Shown here piece after piece: positions 32,205 to 43,690 of a stretch of 64,000 nt of DNA (the first letter of the stretch is position 1; every line of letters starts with the position of its first letter). The stretch is from Diabrotica undecimpunctata (lineage: Eukaryota; Arthropoda; Insecta; Coleoptera; Chrysomelidae). The notes under the pieces were generated by a model that saw only the letters and a list, made by a program, of their open reading frames with translations, had not been told where the DNA came from and did not search any database. Position numbers and translations under genes: made by a program. The stretch is from positions 146,906,429 to 146,970,428 of the forward strand of contig NC_092806.1 in assembly GCF_040954645.1 (NCBI RefSeq). The letters run 5' to 3'.

Positions 32205-34960
32205 CATTAAATTAAACTGGATCGGTAGAAGACATGTTTAAGTAGAAGACGAGGTTCAGAAAAGTGTCGGCTTTTGGTCTCCATCAAAAATGCAAAATTG
32301 ATTTCCTTCGTAACAGATCTTATTGCATAGCAGGCTGAGTCTAGCTTCTTACTTAACAAATCGATATGATCAAAACAGTTAAGGTTGCTATCTATAAAAA
32401 TACCAACAAATTTTATAGAATCAACGATACTGTTCTGGCTGATATTAAGAAGCAAGGGTTGAAGAGCTCCTTTATAGAATAGTGTTACTATGATTTAAGT
32501 AAATCAGAAGTTATAGTTGCATAAAGAGTTTTTCCAGGTGATAATGGTATCATCAGCAAAAAAAATTCCATTTATTTTAAAATTAGTGATGTCATTTATG
32601 AAGATAAGGAAAAGTGGAGGACCCAATACTGAACCTTGTGGTACTCCAAATACAATGATTTTGTGACTAGAGTCGGTACCATTTGCTCTAACTTCTTCTT
32701 CTCATGGCACCGTCTCCTTTCGAAGGATGGCGATCCAAATGGCAATTGTAGTTTTGGAAACTGCTGCGCGAAAGATTTCTGCGGATGAGCGGTCGAACTA
32801 TCTCCTCAGGTCTTTCAGCCACGAGTTCTGGCGTCTTCCTACTGATCTTTTGCCCTGCACTTTTTCTTCCAGTATAACTTGAAGTGATTCATATCTTTCG
32901 CCTCTCAACACATGACCCAAGTATTGCATTTTCCTCTCTTTGATTATTCTTAGTAATTCTTTTTGTTTACACATGCGACGATGTACCTCAACATTAGTAA
33001 TTCTTTGTACCCATGGAATTCTCATTATTTGTCTGTATATATACATCTCAAAGGCATCTATTCTTTTTTCTATTTCAGAGTCCATTGTCCAACTTTCACA
33101 GCCATACAGTAAGACAGAAAAAACGTAACATCTGATCATTCGGATTCTAAGCTGTAGACTAAGGTCTGATCTCGTAAAAAATGTTTTCATGCTCATGAAT
33201 GTTTTCCTTGCTTGTTAAATTCTTGATAGGATTTCTTTTTTTGGATTATACTGACTATTGCTATTTGCTCCCAAATATTTTATGGAATTTACCTGTTCTA
33301 TTATTTGACCCTTGGCATACACCTGTACGTTTATTGGTGTCTTTGAAAATACCAAAGTTTTATTTTTCTAAACGTTTAGATGTAAACAGAACATTTCGCT
33401 GTGGTGAACTCCTTCATTTATTATATTTTGTAGTTCTTGTGCGTTGCTTGCTATTTACACGGTATCATCAGCATATCTGATGTTGTCTATGCTGATTCCG
33501 TTAATCTTAATTCCGCCTTCGAACTCGTCTATTGCTTCTCTGAATATAGACTCCGAATACAAATTAAACAGTAGCGGTGATAAGACGCAACCCTGTCTCA
33601 CTCCTCTTCGGATTTGCATGTCTTCGGATGTTGTGTGCTCTATTTCAATTGTTGCCGTTTGGTGCCAGTATAGTTCTGAGATAATTCGCAAGTCTTGTTC
33701 GTCAACTCCAGTTGTTCTCAGAATTTCGATTATCTTTTGATGGTTAACGCAGTCAAATGCTTGCTCTAACTAGCTGTTTCCTATTCCCCAAGTTAAATTG
33801 GAACCAATTCAAAGAAATACAAGATATTCAGTAGAAATTTAGTTTTTTTATCAAAATGTCGTGATTTACACAATCAACAGCTTTGACAGTTACAACAAAC
33901 AGTGGCAGTGTAAAGATTATTGTTTAGTGCTTGGTAAACTTCATGTAGTACATGAGAAAACATAGCATAATACGACATTTATTAGATAAAAATCCGAACT
34001 GATTTTTTGATAAAATGTTGTTTTCAACGAGAAAGAACATACGTCAAGCATTTATAAGTCTCTCAATAATTTTGGATGGTACCGGTAGTAAGGCAATAGA
34101 TCTATAGTTGCAGGCATTCGATTTTTCACCACCCTTATGAAGAGGAATAATAATGGCTGTCTTTAGGCACTCTGGAAATATACCTATTTTAAAGAAATCA
34201 TTAATTAGTGAGACCAGGACTTCCAACACATTTTTTGGGAGATTTGAGAAAATTTTTATGGATAGTCCATCAGTACTACAGGAAGATTTGTTTTTGATAC
34301 TACTGATTGTTTAAATCAGTTCAGATTTATCAATAAACTTAAGAGGGATAGGAAATGGGATCTTGTTCTGACAAAATAGTTAATATTATATTTTTACTCA
34401 CGTTAACGAAGCATTCATTTAGATTTTCAGGGTTTGGAAGGGAAAATGTTTGAGCTGTGTTTGTTTTATCTGGAAGATTGTTTATTATGGACCAAGTTTC
34501 TTTTGCAACACTTTTAGAGCCTCCAAGACGATTTTGATAGTAAGCTTTTTAGCTGTTTTTATAAGTTTTAGGTCGGATTATCTGTACTTAATGATATTTT
34601 CAGTGCTATGCTGTAGTGAATACTTCTTTCTGGAGTAAGAAAGGACCTAAAAGCAGCAAGATCAGCTTCCACCTCAGTTGGACCAATTCCATAGGCATCG
34701 TTAAATTTTTCGTAGATCTTCAGTCTTAGTGGGAAGTCCTTCGGAAGTCCAAAATAGTTTAACGCTTGTGTTAGTGAATCCATCGTAACATACTGAAGCA
34801 AGTTGGTCACGTAGAAAAGCATAATGTAGTTTAATGGCTTTTAAGATATCCGGTGCCCTTAATTTTGCTAGAAGATATAGATTGTTCGAGTTATTGGTTA
34901 ATCTAAACTCTTGGTGGGGCCAGAATCCAGATTTATCGATGATTCCAAAGCATCTTTCTT
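32205..34960 (-). pseudogene. Jockey-like retrotransposon ORF2, split by a younger RTE insertion
   Basis: The copy reads on minus from about 34960 to 33771, then continues from 32682 to 32205. Blocks: FFKIGIFPECLKTAIIIPLH and ACNYRSIALLPVPSKIIE (34200-34050), then HVLHEVYQALNNNLYTATV (near 33930) and FQFNLGNRKQLV, which runs across the insertion point into RANGTDSSHKII. After this come FGVPQGSVLGPPLF and FFADDTII (catalytic box, near 32560), then FVGIFIDSNLNCFDHIDLL. With the insert removed, the frame crosses the junction without a gap. Stops and frameshifts elsewhere show that this host copy is old. An upstream frame at 34568-34822 probably belongs to the same ORF2, but I do not recognise it firmly. 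Confidence 0.8.
32693..33760 (-). mobile_element. RTE-type insertion (family B) nested in the Jockey-like copy, 10-bp target duplication
   Basis: TTGCTCTAAC at 32683-32692 and 33761-33770 flanks this 1068-bp segment. On minus it begins inside the RT (IRRGVRQGCVLSPLLF, then NIRYADD near 33465), continues with KYLGANS, VLLYGCESWTM and IYRQIMRIPWV, and ends GKRSVGRRQNSWLKDLRR. A short 3' tail follows with an AGAAGAAG run beside the duplication. It is a 5'-truncated RTE insertion with a perfect target duplication. The frame from 33196 to 32798 is open for 132 codons. Frameshifts separate the three open parts. Confidence 0.92.
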
Positions 34961-35247
34961 AATGAAAATTAATATGGGATTTGAAAATATTCTTAGATTT
35001 GCAAATTTCGGTGGCTTGCTTATCTGTGAGTATTTTCTACTTCATTTTTGTTGTTGCTCGAAATGGTAATTGGATTTTCCAAGCTATTTGGTGTTGGTTC
35101 GGAATAAATGAGGATTCTATAGACCATTTAATGTTTATATCAAGTGGCCAGATTTTCTACTTAAATAATAACTCAATGGAGGTTTTAGATTTTTTTACCT
35201 AATTTAATTGAAGAATCACTCGCTGTATAGGCATCTTGAAGGAGGGT

Positions 35248-35360
35248 CTTCTTCTTCTTGTGCCACTATCGGAGATTGGAAATCATCAAGGCTATCCTGA
35301 CCTTGTTTACAGCTGACCTAAAGAGTTCATTAGTGGTACAGCCAAACCACTCTCCCAAAT
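35248..35360 (-). mobile_element. Tiny 3' fragment of an RTE retrotransposon with 10-bp target duplication
   Basis: GAAGGAGGGT lies at 35238-35247 and 35361-35370. The 113 bp between them, read on minus, encode a stretch like LFRSAVNKVRIALM followed by a stop and a GAAGAAGAAG tail. This is the very end of an RTE ORF plus its tail. Such extreme 5' truncation is typical of failed target-primed reverse transcription. Confidence 0.88.
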
Positions 35361-35370
35361 GAAGGAGGGT

Positions 35371-37930
35371 ATAACATCTTATAATATATTCTTTGATATC
35401 TCGCTTCTCTTTAATAAAGTGAACAACTTGTATATGGGTGTAAATCAGTCCGTCTGTATTTGTATCTGTCCGTCGAACGAATACAGTTGTTTTGTAGAAT
35501 AATTAGATTTTCTAGGTACATAAGGATACACAATCTGTATCGTTTATCTAATCCTTTCGTTCTTTCAATTTCTGTTAGTTATTTTAATAGCTGCCACTGA
35601 AACAGCTAAATAATTTTCTGAACTTAACTTGATTCCTTGAAATACGCCCATGGACTACCTTCAGTTTGTTATATCTGCTGCATAAGTGTTTTCCCATTTG
35701 ATGACATTTGTGAGCTTACTTAAAGGCAAAATTCTAGTATTTTTGCCTATTTCGTTCAGAATTATTAACGTTGTTCAAGCAGCAATTAAGTCTTTTTTTG
35801 AAGCATAAATAAACATAATATTTAATTTTACTTCGAGTTTTTAAACAATGCAAGCAACTTGGATCAACACCGTACTCTTATCTATTATCTATTATAGATG
35901 CAAGATTCCAAAGCCAAGTCATGATTTTTAAATTCTTAGAACAACAGATCATTGAACTCCTTGTAAGTATCATTTATTTACCTAATATTTTGGTCCTCAA
36001 GAAGGTGTCAATATATTCGAACGTCATATCAAAAAAGCTGCCAGTGCCTTTCCTTGGACCACTCTATATTTTTACAGCTACCCGATATTAACATTGTAAA
36101 ATCGCAACTTCCATGGATTTGTCAGAAAATATCCTTTTTTATTGACATCCAGCCCGAGGATAGAGCTTTTAGTAATCTAATATATTTATGTTTACGTTAG
36201 GGGATACTTTTCGAAATTGATAACCTATTTAAAAAAATGTAAAAAGAATAAATGTCGACGTTGGAAAAATGTCACACAACAGGAAAAACCGTCCATTAGT
36301 AGGAAATATTTTATGGTTTTAATTTTATTAAAAAAAATATCGACAAAAAAAACTTTTAAAGTTGAAAGGTATACACAATAAAATTATTTTTTTATTACAA
36401 AAATAATAAAGGAAACCCCTTTAATTGGTTCTAATTTTTAGTTAACGACTACATCGCTTTACAGTTTTATGTTATGTACGTTAAAAGCATATAAAGATAA
36501 TGGAAAAAGAATAATGTATATGACCAATAAACCTTTAAAACAACAACGCTGTCCATTAACGGTTTTAAAATTTTATTTTGGGAAAGATATACAAGTTTAT
36601 AGCATAAAAATTAAAAGGAATATGGTAGAAAAATATTAGATATTATATTAGTACCGTTCGCGTCATAAAAAACTTGTACAACTCTTATAAGCAAAAATCG
36701 TGTTTTTTAAGTTGTGTACGTTGATCTTGTCACATGTGTCATTCTAATTTTTAGGGCACTGTTGCCAGTTCAACGAAAATATTATATGAAACCAGCTAAA
36801 AGCAGGGCTGTGCGACAGACCGCCAGTTTTAAGTATACTAAAAACTAAAACATTATCGAGCATTCTGTATCAGTCAGTCACATTTATTTAAACATGCATC
36901 CTAAAAAATTTTCCTATTACTATTGCAATTTTCCATTATCTCAATTAAGTACCCACACATTGATTTGTGTTTTATTATAATTTATGAAAATATTTCAATT
37001 TAAAAATAATGATAGATAATCAATTTAGAAATAACTTTAAATTATTTTAATAAAACATTACAGTGAGATATTGGATTGTAACTGTCACGTTTTGAAAAGC
37101 GTTTGTTCGTTCCGGATATTTTATAGTTTATAATACATAGGATAAAGTATAATGTTAGTTTTTCACATTTATTGTTCTTGTAATAAATAATAATTTAATC
37201 TTGGTAGTTTGCCTGTTACTAAACTTATTGACACAAAATACAGTTCGTGTTCGGTAGGTAATTGAAGTATAAAATTACAGTATATGCATTCCAATGTTAC
37301 CTGTGCAAATACCTTAGGTTTAAAGATCCTTATGATCCTAAATTTTCCTAAAAGATCCTAATTTGTCAGATACGGTTTTTTGTTGTTAATGATAAAAATA
37401 ATACCTATCTAAAAACTTTATACATTTTTGAACGTTATTTTTTATATATTTAGATTTTGTGTAATTCCGTTATCTGTGATGGCAACAACGAATTGATTTA
37501 CGGACCATTGTATCCAGTCTGAACACAGGTTTACATTGGGAAAAAAAGTGTACCAGTTTTATATGACGGGAAGTGTACCAGTATATGGTGACAAGTAAAT
37601 TTACGTAGGTCAGTAAAAATAGGGTTCAAGTGGTTTTCTTTTCATTCGTCCTTAATTTATAAAATACTAGTAATTTTGGGGGGGGGGGGGAGGGGATCCA
37701 ATCAATTACATTTACAATCACTCCACTTGATTTTTTCTGTCACTCTCCTATTTAAGGCTAGGATGCCAACAGAATAATATTTGAATGTGTTGTACAACTT
37801 TCATAACAAATTAGTCACGTTTTGGAGAGTCGCTGAACTTTTTGCGTCTTATGAACTCGACCTATAACGTATAAAACCAGCATCATTCTAGTTTGTCAAT
37901 TTATTTGTTGGGAAAGCTGGAGTTTTGTAT
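35371..37930. other. AT-rich gap without genes
   Basis: No recognisable coding sequence or element ends. A run of twelve G residues followed by A and GGGG occurs at about 37678-37694, the only strong G-tract in the window. Several stretches have simple A/T runs. Confidence 0.45.
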
Positions 37931-37939
37931 TATATTTTT

Positions 37940-38820
37940 TATATATATATTTAGGGATTCTACAGTATTCACTGCCTTCCCTCGCTCAACCGTTTCCATC
38001 TCTCTCTGTTGTTCCATTCTCCATCGTTTAGTCCTCTCTTACTCATGGCGTCGTCTATTTCGTTCCTCCAGGATTTTCGGGGTCGTCCTCTTTTCCTCCT
38101 TCCTATGGGGCTCCATTCGGTTATTCTCTTTATCCATCTGCTGTCACTAGTTCTTCTTACATGTCCATACCACTTTAGTCTTTTTTGTTCTATATATGTT
38201 AGTATGTCTGTTTCTATTGATGTTCTTTGCTTTATTTCGTCATTACTTCTCCTATCCATTCTTGTTACTCTGCAGCATCTTCGCAGGCATTCCATCTCTG
38301 TTGCTACTATCTTACTGCTGTTTTTCTTGTTTATGATCCAATTTTCAGCCCCATATGTCATAATACTTCGCACTAATGTTTTATAAATCTGCGTTTTTGT
38401 CTTCATATTTAGGTGTCTATCCCACCATACTGAGTTAAGTTGTCGGATTGCTGTTCTTGTTTGCCCTAATCTTTGTGTAATTTCTTCCTCTGTTGTTGCC
38501 TTTTTCGTGATTATAAACCCCAGGTATTTGAATTTATCCTTTCCTTTGATTGTTACGTTGTCATCAATCTGTAGATCTTCTATGTCTTCTTCACTTGTAG
38601 ATAGGTACTCTGTTTTCGCGAGGTTAATATCTAGGCCAGCCTTGGTATATTCTTCTTGTAGTTTCTTCATCATGTAGCTGAGGTCGTCTTGGTCTTGTGC
38701 AATCACTACTTGATCGTCTGCAAAACTTAACGTATATAGGTATTCGTTCCGTACCGGTACTCCCATGCCTTTGCATTTTCTTTTCCATGTAGTCAAGGCT
38801 TTCTCTAAGTATATTTTTCA
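37940..38820 (-). pseudogene. RTE-type reverse transcriptase, C-terminal fragment with open frame
   Basis: An uninterrupted 275-codon frame from 38796 to 37969 on minus. It starts just before the catalytic box (LSFADDQVVIAQDQDDL), then has INLAKTEYLST, KYLGFIITKKA, IRQLNSVWWDRHLN, SIMTYGAENWIINKK, AEMECLRR-like and GRRKRGRPRKSW motifs, ending LSEGRQ. The upstream RT half is missing, so it is 5'-truncated. Absence of stops over 275 codons suggests recent insertion. TATATTTTT occurs at 37931-37939 and 38810-38818 and may be the target duplication, though the motif is low-complexity. Confidence 0.82.
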
Positions 38821-38829
38821 ACCTCCGGG

Positions 38830-39435
38830 ATACATTTCTCAGGTGCGGGTCAAATTATATTAACATCCAGAAGACCAACCGGAATGAGAATGGAACTATC
38901 ATTCCGATAGGAGAGTTGACTCCAGGGCAAGAAAATCCACAACTAACAACATGGCTTGCTAACAACCATAGCAGAAAAGACCAGGATAAAACCTAGGATT
39001 TGGTGACAAGCATTTTTCCTTACTATAATGTAACACTGTAGCAAGAAGTCGAATAATTTTTATTTAAATTCAATATAATATTTAAACATGTATTTTTCTG
39101 CCCTTTTTGTTTAATATTTTAATAAACATGTGTTAATTTAACTGTGTATTGTTTCTTCTTTTTACTTGTTTGCGTGTGTTGCTCCAGAGTAGGCCATATT
39201 CACGTCCTGAGTGAGCTAGCCAGGGAGTGTTTCGTATAACGTCTAATGTAGCAATTTTGCAATTGATACATTAGGGGTTATGACGTTAAAAATTGGTCCC
39301 AACGGGAAACGATTTGTCGCTCCAACGTTGTTAGTGATGTAAGTCAGGTTGTAGCAGCAAACTAAGGTTGGCGGTTACAAGTTGACAACAGCAGCTCAAC
39401 GTTGGGATGTTACAAATTGAGCCTCGAAGGGTTAC
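38830..39435. other. Sequence 3' of the Gp93 exon, possibly intron or inserted repeat
   Basis: On the minus strand this follows the Gp93 open frame. It contains CAATTTGTAAC twice, 20 bp apart (near 39411 and 39431), the second overlapping the putative splice donor. The less AT-rich stretch 39190-39435 differs from the flanks and may be part of an unrecognised mobile element. Confidence 0.35.
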
Positions 39436-39876
39436 AAATTGGCCAGATTCTTTGTCTGCTTTTATTCGAATATTCATCTCCGGTTGGCTGTCCAGTACAC
39501 TCTTCTCTGTTAATGACAGCATTCGAATTTTATCCAAAGCATCAGAAGCATTGGAAATCAATTCTCTAAGGAAAATTTCTTTGTTTCTATATAAAGAGTT
39601 TATAATTAGCTTCATCATTCTATTGATTTCAGTTTGAAAAGCAAATTTTTTCTTTTCAGACTTTTCTCGCAACTCCTTAAGTTGGGCAACATTGAGCCCA
39701 TCCAATTTGATTGCCTCTTCTTCTCTTTTAACGACTTCATCATCTGTTCGAGATCCTTCCCTGCTAGCTCCAATATCTAATTCAATGGTTTCTACAGATG
39801 GTTCTCCGATTTCATCGCCCCTTACAGTACCAATTAAGACAAATAAACCAATGGTTAATAATAAAAACTGCTTCAT
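39436..39876 (-). CDS. Gp93: Gp93/GRP94 (endoplasmin) first coding exon or gene fragment
   Basis: GRP94 is the HSP90 paralogue of the ER lumen and folds secreted and membrane proteins such as integrins and Toll-like receptors. From ATG 39876 a frame gives a signal peptide ([16 protein letters not shown], cleavage likely near residue 20). The acidic pre-N region follows ([19 protein letters not shown]), then the start of the HSP90 ATP-binding domain: [19 protein letters not shown] and [15 protein letters not shown], with E100 and N109 of the nucleotide site. It ends [12 protein letters not shown] at residue 147, next to a GT that could be a splice donor. An extra Lys pair sits in [10 protein letters not shown]. 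No later exon of this gene is visible at lower coordinates. It is either a true first exon with a very long intron or a duplicated fragment. Confidence 0.72.
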
Positions 39877-40057
39877 TTTGCAGCCCTGTTTTTAAATTTT
39901 AGTTCATCAAGCAAAAAATATTACAAATACCGGCTCGGAGTTTTTGGTAGGTGATGAGAGCGATATATTTTTTACCGATCACTAAATTAGCAGCCAATTT
40001 TTTTAGAATCAAAACAATTTTCAAAAGAATTAAAAATTAAATTTTTAAAATAATAAT

Positions 40058-40232
40058 TACTATTTAAATGGGAATAAGCCACAATTAAAGGTTAAAGTAA
40101 GTTTATTGACGTCTCAATTTCTACTTCGGAAATCGTTCTCAAAATACAAACATTAGTAAATTAAATGTTTGTATTTTGAGAACGATTTCTTATTTTAACC
40201 TTCAATTGTGGCTTATTCCGATTAAAATAGTA
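40058..40232. repeat. Hairpin (inverted) repeat of a dispersed AT-rich family
   Basis: Two arms of about 75 bp face each other around the axis near 40157. Each contains GGAATAAGCCACAATT, GGTTAAA and AATCGTTCTCAAAATACAA. The left arm carries an extra 28 bp. A single arm of the same family recurs at 53083-53205 in the opposite orientation. The family looks like a MITE or satellite-derived unit. Confidence 0.8.
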
Positions 40233-40237
40233 TCTAC

Positions 40238-41045
40238 GTATTATTTAAAGGAGCATGGATAGTGCAGATGAAAGTATCTTTATTGGTGAAACAAACGAAG
40301 GGACTAGAAAGAGAAGAGTTACAGGAGAAAATAAGAAAAGTTAACAAAGTACCAAATATGCAGCTACTAAAAGACCTAAATCAACTAAAAACGAATAAAT
40401 GTCCGGGAGATGATAAAATTACAGTCGAAATGTTGAAAATGGTGGAAGAAAAATAGAACAGGTATTAAATATTTTATTTAATAAAGTAATTGATGAAGAA
40501 AAGATTCCTCAAGAATGGTACAACTCCGAAGTCATTTTACTATTCAAGAAAGGAGACAAGCAAACATGGAGAATTACCGACCAATATCCTTGCTCTCACA
40601 TCTATATAAATTACTAAGAACACTGATAGAAAAATGTACCGAGTATAATATTCCAATTCATATGGCGTTCGTCGATTTCCATAAAGCATTCGATTCCATC
40701 GAATTATGGGCAGTGCTTGAATCTCTAGAAAATGCACGTATAGATTCAAGATACACTAACATAATTAAAAACATATATGAAAATTCCACCATGCAGATAA
40801 AGCTGGATGAAAGCACAAAAACTAATCCCATAAGACTACAACGGGGAGTAAGACAAGGAGACACCATCTCTCCCAAACTATTTACCCTTGCTCTAGAAGA
40901 CATTTTTAAGAAACTAGAATGGAACAATAAGGGTATCAACGTCGACGGATCATACTTAAACCACTTGCGATTCGCAGATGACATAGTTTTAATAGCCGAT
41001 AATATCCAAGAACTAAATGATATGCTACAACGAAAATGTTTGATG
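40238..41045 (+). pseudogene. RTE-type reverse transcriptase, family E, internally deleted
   Basis: Plus-strand RT. It reads LKDLNQLKTNKCPGDDKI, then ENYRPISLLSHLYKLL joined to RTLIEKCTEYNIPIH, so about 30 residues of the fingers region are missing compared with the copy at 48311. The palm motif VDFHKAFDSIELW, RGVRQGDTISPKLFTLALE and the catalytic box LRFADDIVLIAD (near 40975) follow. The element stops at 41045 without its C-terminal third. The first 145 bp (40238-40382) recur, with about ten changes, at 44351-44493. Confidence 0.82.
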
Positions 41046-41454
41046 TAAAATCCAACTATTCTGTTATTTTGTCAAATCCTACTATTCTATCCTGCTAATA
41101 TATTTATTTTATTTAATATTTCGGTAACTATTAACTTTATTAAAGACATTTTATACCAAAATTCAGAAGTATTGATGTTTTTGTCTAATTTTTTTTCGTT
41201 GCTTGGAGTAATTGTGTTAAATCTGAATTATGTATTTGATTTGTAAAATGCGATTATCTCGAAAACTGTTGAGTTTTGAAGTTATTAACAAGTATACCTT
41301 TTTTTTGGTAAAATAATGTATCTTTAATATTTTTTATCACAAACACCGGTAACTTAAAAATCAAAAAAGTTAAGTGCAAATGTATGCCACATATGTGACA
41401 TATGTGGCGCCCTCTATCAGCTACATTAAAGCATGTATCAAATTATAATTAATG
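41046..41454. other. AT-rich sequence with a near-perfect palindrome
   Basis: GCCACATATGTGACATATGTGGC near 41389-41411 is an inverted repeat with 10-bp arms around TGA. No gene is seen. Confidence 0.5.
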
Positions 41455-41466
41455 ATGTTCAAGAGT

Positions 41467-41610
41467 TCTTCTTCTTCTTTCAGTGCCTATTCGTTCCGAA
41501 TATTGGCAATCATTCTGGCTATAATTATTTTATTGACTGATGCTTTAAATAGATTCGTTGTTGTTGTGGAGAACCATTTCCTCAGGTTCTTCAACCATGA
41601 TATTCTCCTT
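41467..41610 (-). mobile_element. Short 3' fragment of an RTE retrotransposon with 12-bp target duplication
   Basis: ATGTTCAAGAGT occurs at 41455-41466 and 41611-41622. The 144 bp between, read on minus, encode the end of an RTE ORF (the frame includes VKNLRKWFSTTTTN-like residues) and terminate in a GAAGAAGAAGAA tail next to the left duplication. It is the same type of event as at 35248. Confidence 0.88.
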
Positions 41611-41622
41611 ATGTTCAAGAGT

Positions 41623-42900
41623 ACCCAGTTATAAATTTTGATACATAAATGTTCACGAACATAAAAGTTATAACAAAAATTAAAATTTTAAATTTCCACT
41701 TTAACACCCTGTATCTTTCTTAATATCAACATTTTATTAAAGCAATTTGGCTTAAATCGTAATATTTTAAAGTGTAGAATCTACGGTTTCTTTTTGTACA
41801 ATTACTTAAGGACCACCCTGTATATGTACATACATGTAAATTGAATAAACCTTACAGGTTTTTCGAAAATCTAATTCGAAAACTAAAAAAATGTCTGAAT
41901 GATTATAAGAGATAAAATTATTATTAAACTAATTAAAACAATTTTATTTCCAATCATCAAAGTAATTTGACTAAGTTTTAAAAAACTGCAGTTTTAAACA
42001 GATTTCCCAGCTGGAAATTATACATTGCATTTGTGAATATTTTACAAAAATAAAATATTATAATTGGAACATAATAATTAAAATATAATAAAATAATTTC
42101 AATATTATTTCAATACCGGTGTAATTTTTTGTTTGAAATTGTCTGTACATAATGAATCAGAGCTTATACCATATTTAATTGGCAGCGAATAGATAATCGC
42201 ACAAAAAATAGTTAATTCGGTTTTAAAAGTTGAAATAGAGTAATTAACAAACTTCAAATATTAAATAATCGAATTCAATATTACGCAGCAAGTCCACGTC
42301 GAAATTAATGAAATGACAAACAAAGGATATTAAATTATCGTATCGTTAAAATTGAACGTCGATGTTCACATACAAACAACGTTGATAAAGCCTTTTGAAA
42401 GTAATTGAAGTTGAGTTAGAGCATTAACTTCAAAACACTGAAATACCTATACAAAGCGCGTTCATTTATTTCGTTGTGTGAAACATTTTTTAATTTCGTT
42501 AGGTTTGCTGACTTCGATCGTAATGCAATTAGTATCTAGAATTATTAACGACTTTATAGTGTTCTAATTCGTTTACTATCGTACAGCAAATACACAATTT
42601 TAAATCATAAAAATAATTATCAAAAACCTCTATGCACCACCTTTTTTTGCATTCTCTGATGATTCATTTTTATTTTTAATTTTTTCTGCAGAAATTTCGG
42701 AATTGTTTTTTAATTATTTACAGTTTAGTGTGAAAAATGCGACTTTTTAGAATTTTCTTTTAGCATTAAAAGCATTTTATCTGTTAAGTTAAGAGATACA
42801 AAATCCGCCAAAGACGATATTTGAAGTGCCCAAAATAACCCTTAAAATTTCAGTTCGATCTATCAATAAGTAGTTTAACCCTTTCAACTCCATTTTTTTT
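41623..42900. other. AT-rich gap, no genes
   Basis: Contains ACCACCCTGTATATG near 41813, a motif resembling the ends of some Tc1/mariner MITEs, but I found no opposite partner. No coding sequence recognised. Confidence 0.4.
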
Positions 42901-43282
42901 CTTCAAAACAAAAGCTAATCATTGTTAAGATTAATGGGAAAATCACAGTAATTGGCTGTATACCATCGTTTAAAAAAACATACACAACATACAGTGTTAA
43001 AGACCGATTTCATATGTTGTGAAAATATGTTGTGGAACGCAATTTTTAGATTCTCCATGTCTCTAATAACATTTTTATCAACGTCTGTTTTGCCTTGCAA
43101 TTCTTAGAAGGCACAGATTAAAGCAAAAATCTGAATTTGGTTTCGAAAATTAGTTTACGGATTTTAATATCAGATGTCGCTATTTGCGTCCATACGAAGC
43201 CATGTTAGAGTTGTTTCCTAAGACAGAAAAGATTTATTTTCACGTTCAAAGCGACTGTGAATAGGCGTTCTGAAGAGCCCTT

Positions 43283-43690
43283 TTAGGGTGAAATACGTAT
43301 AAGCGGATACACAGACGCACTGCACGTGAAATCAAATCTTAACTGTCTTTTTCCTTTCCTTTCACGTAATTGGTTTTTAGAATAATTATCTTCATAAAAT
43401 ATATCTTTTTCCAGCATATATTCTTGGATTCTAAGTTTGATGTCATTATAACATGGAACTTTATTCGGCCTACGACTGTGGTACCTGGCATTGTTCATCA
43501 CAATTACACTGTTTGGTGCTATATTTGGCAATAACTTCGTTGAAAACCAGTTCTCAAATAATTCTGACGTGTTGTCATCATGATAGTCGACACGGGAGTC
43601 CTTAATGTTTTTGCATGGCAAGACTACTTTTTCATTCACAAACTTTAAAATCATTTTTAGGACAGGACATTATCAGGTTTTAGACACACC
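43283..43690 (-). pseudogene. IS630-like DDE transposase, catalytic-core fragment
   Basis: A 123-codon minus-strand frame from 43654. It reads VLPCKNIKDSRVDYHDDN, then LFENWFSTKLLPNIAPNSV, then IVMNNARYHSRRPNKVP and LRIQEYMLEKDI. In the family the block VVMDNAxYHS carries the second catalytic Asp. Here that Asp is Asn (IVMNNARYHS), so even this best-preserved copy could not be active. The following Glu region is decayed (43280-42900). Fragments of the same protein lie at 5369 and 21350. A separate 62-codon frame at 43844-44032 is unrecognised. Confidence 0.72.

Noticed and set aside
38009..38386. 125-codon plus-strand protein
   Set aside because: Antisense shadow of the open RTE fragment at 37969-38796.
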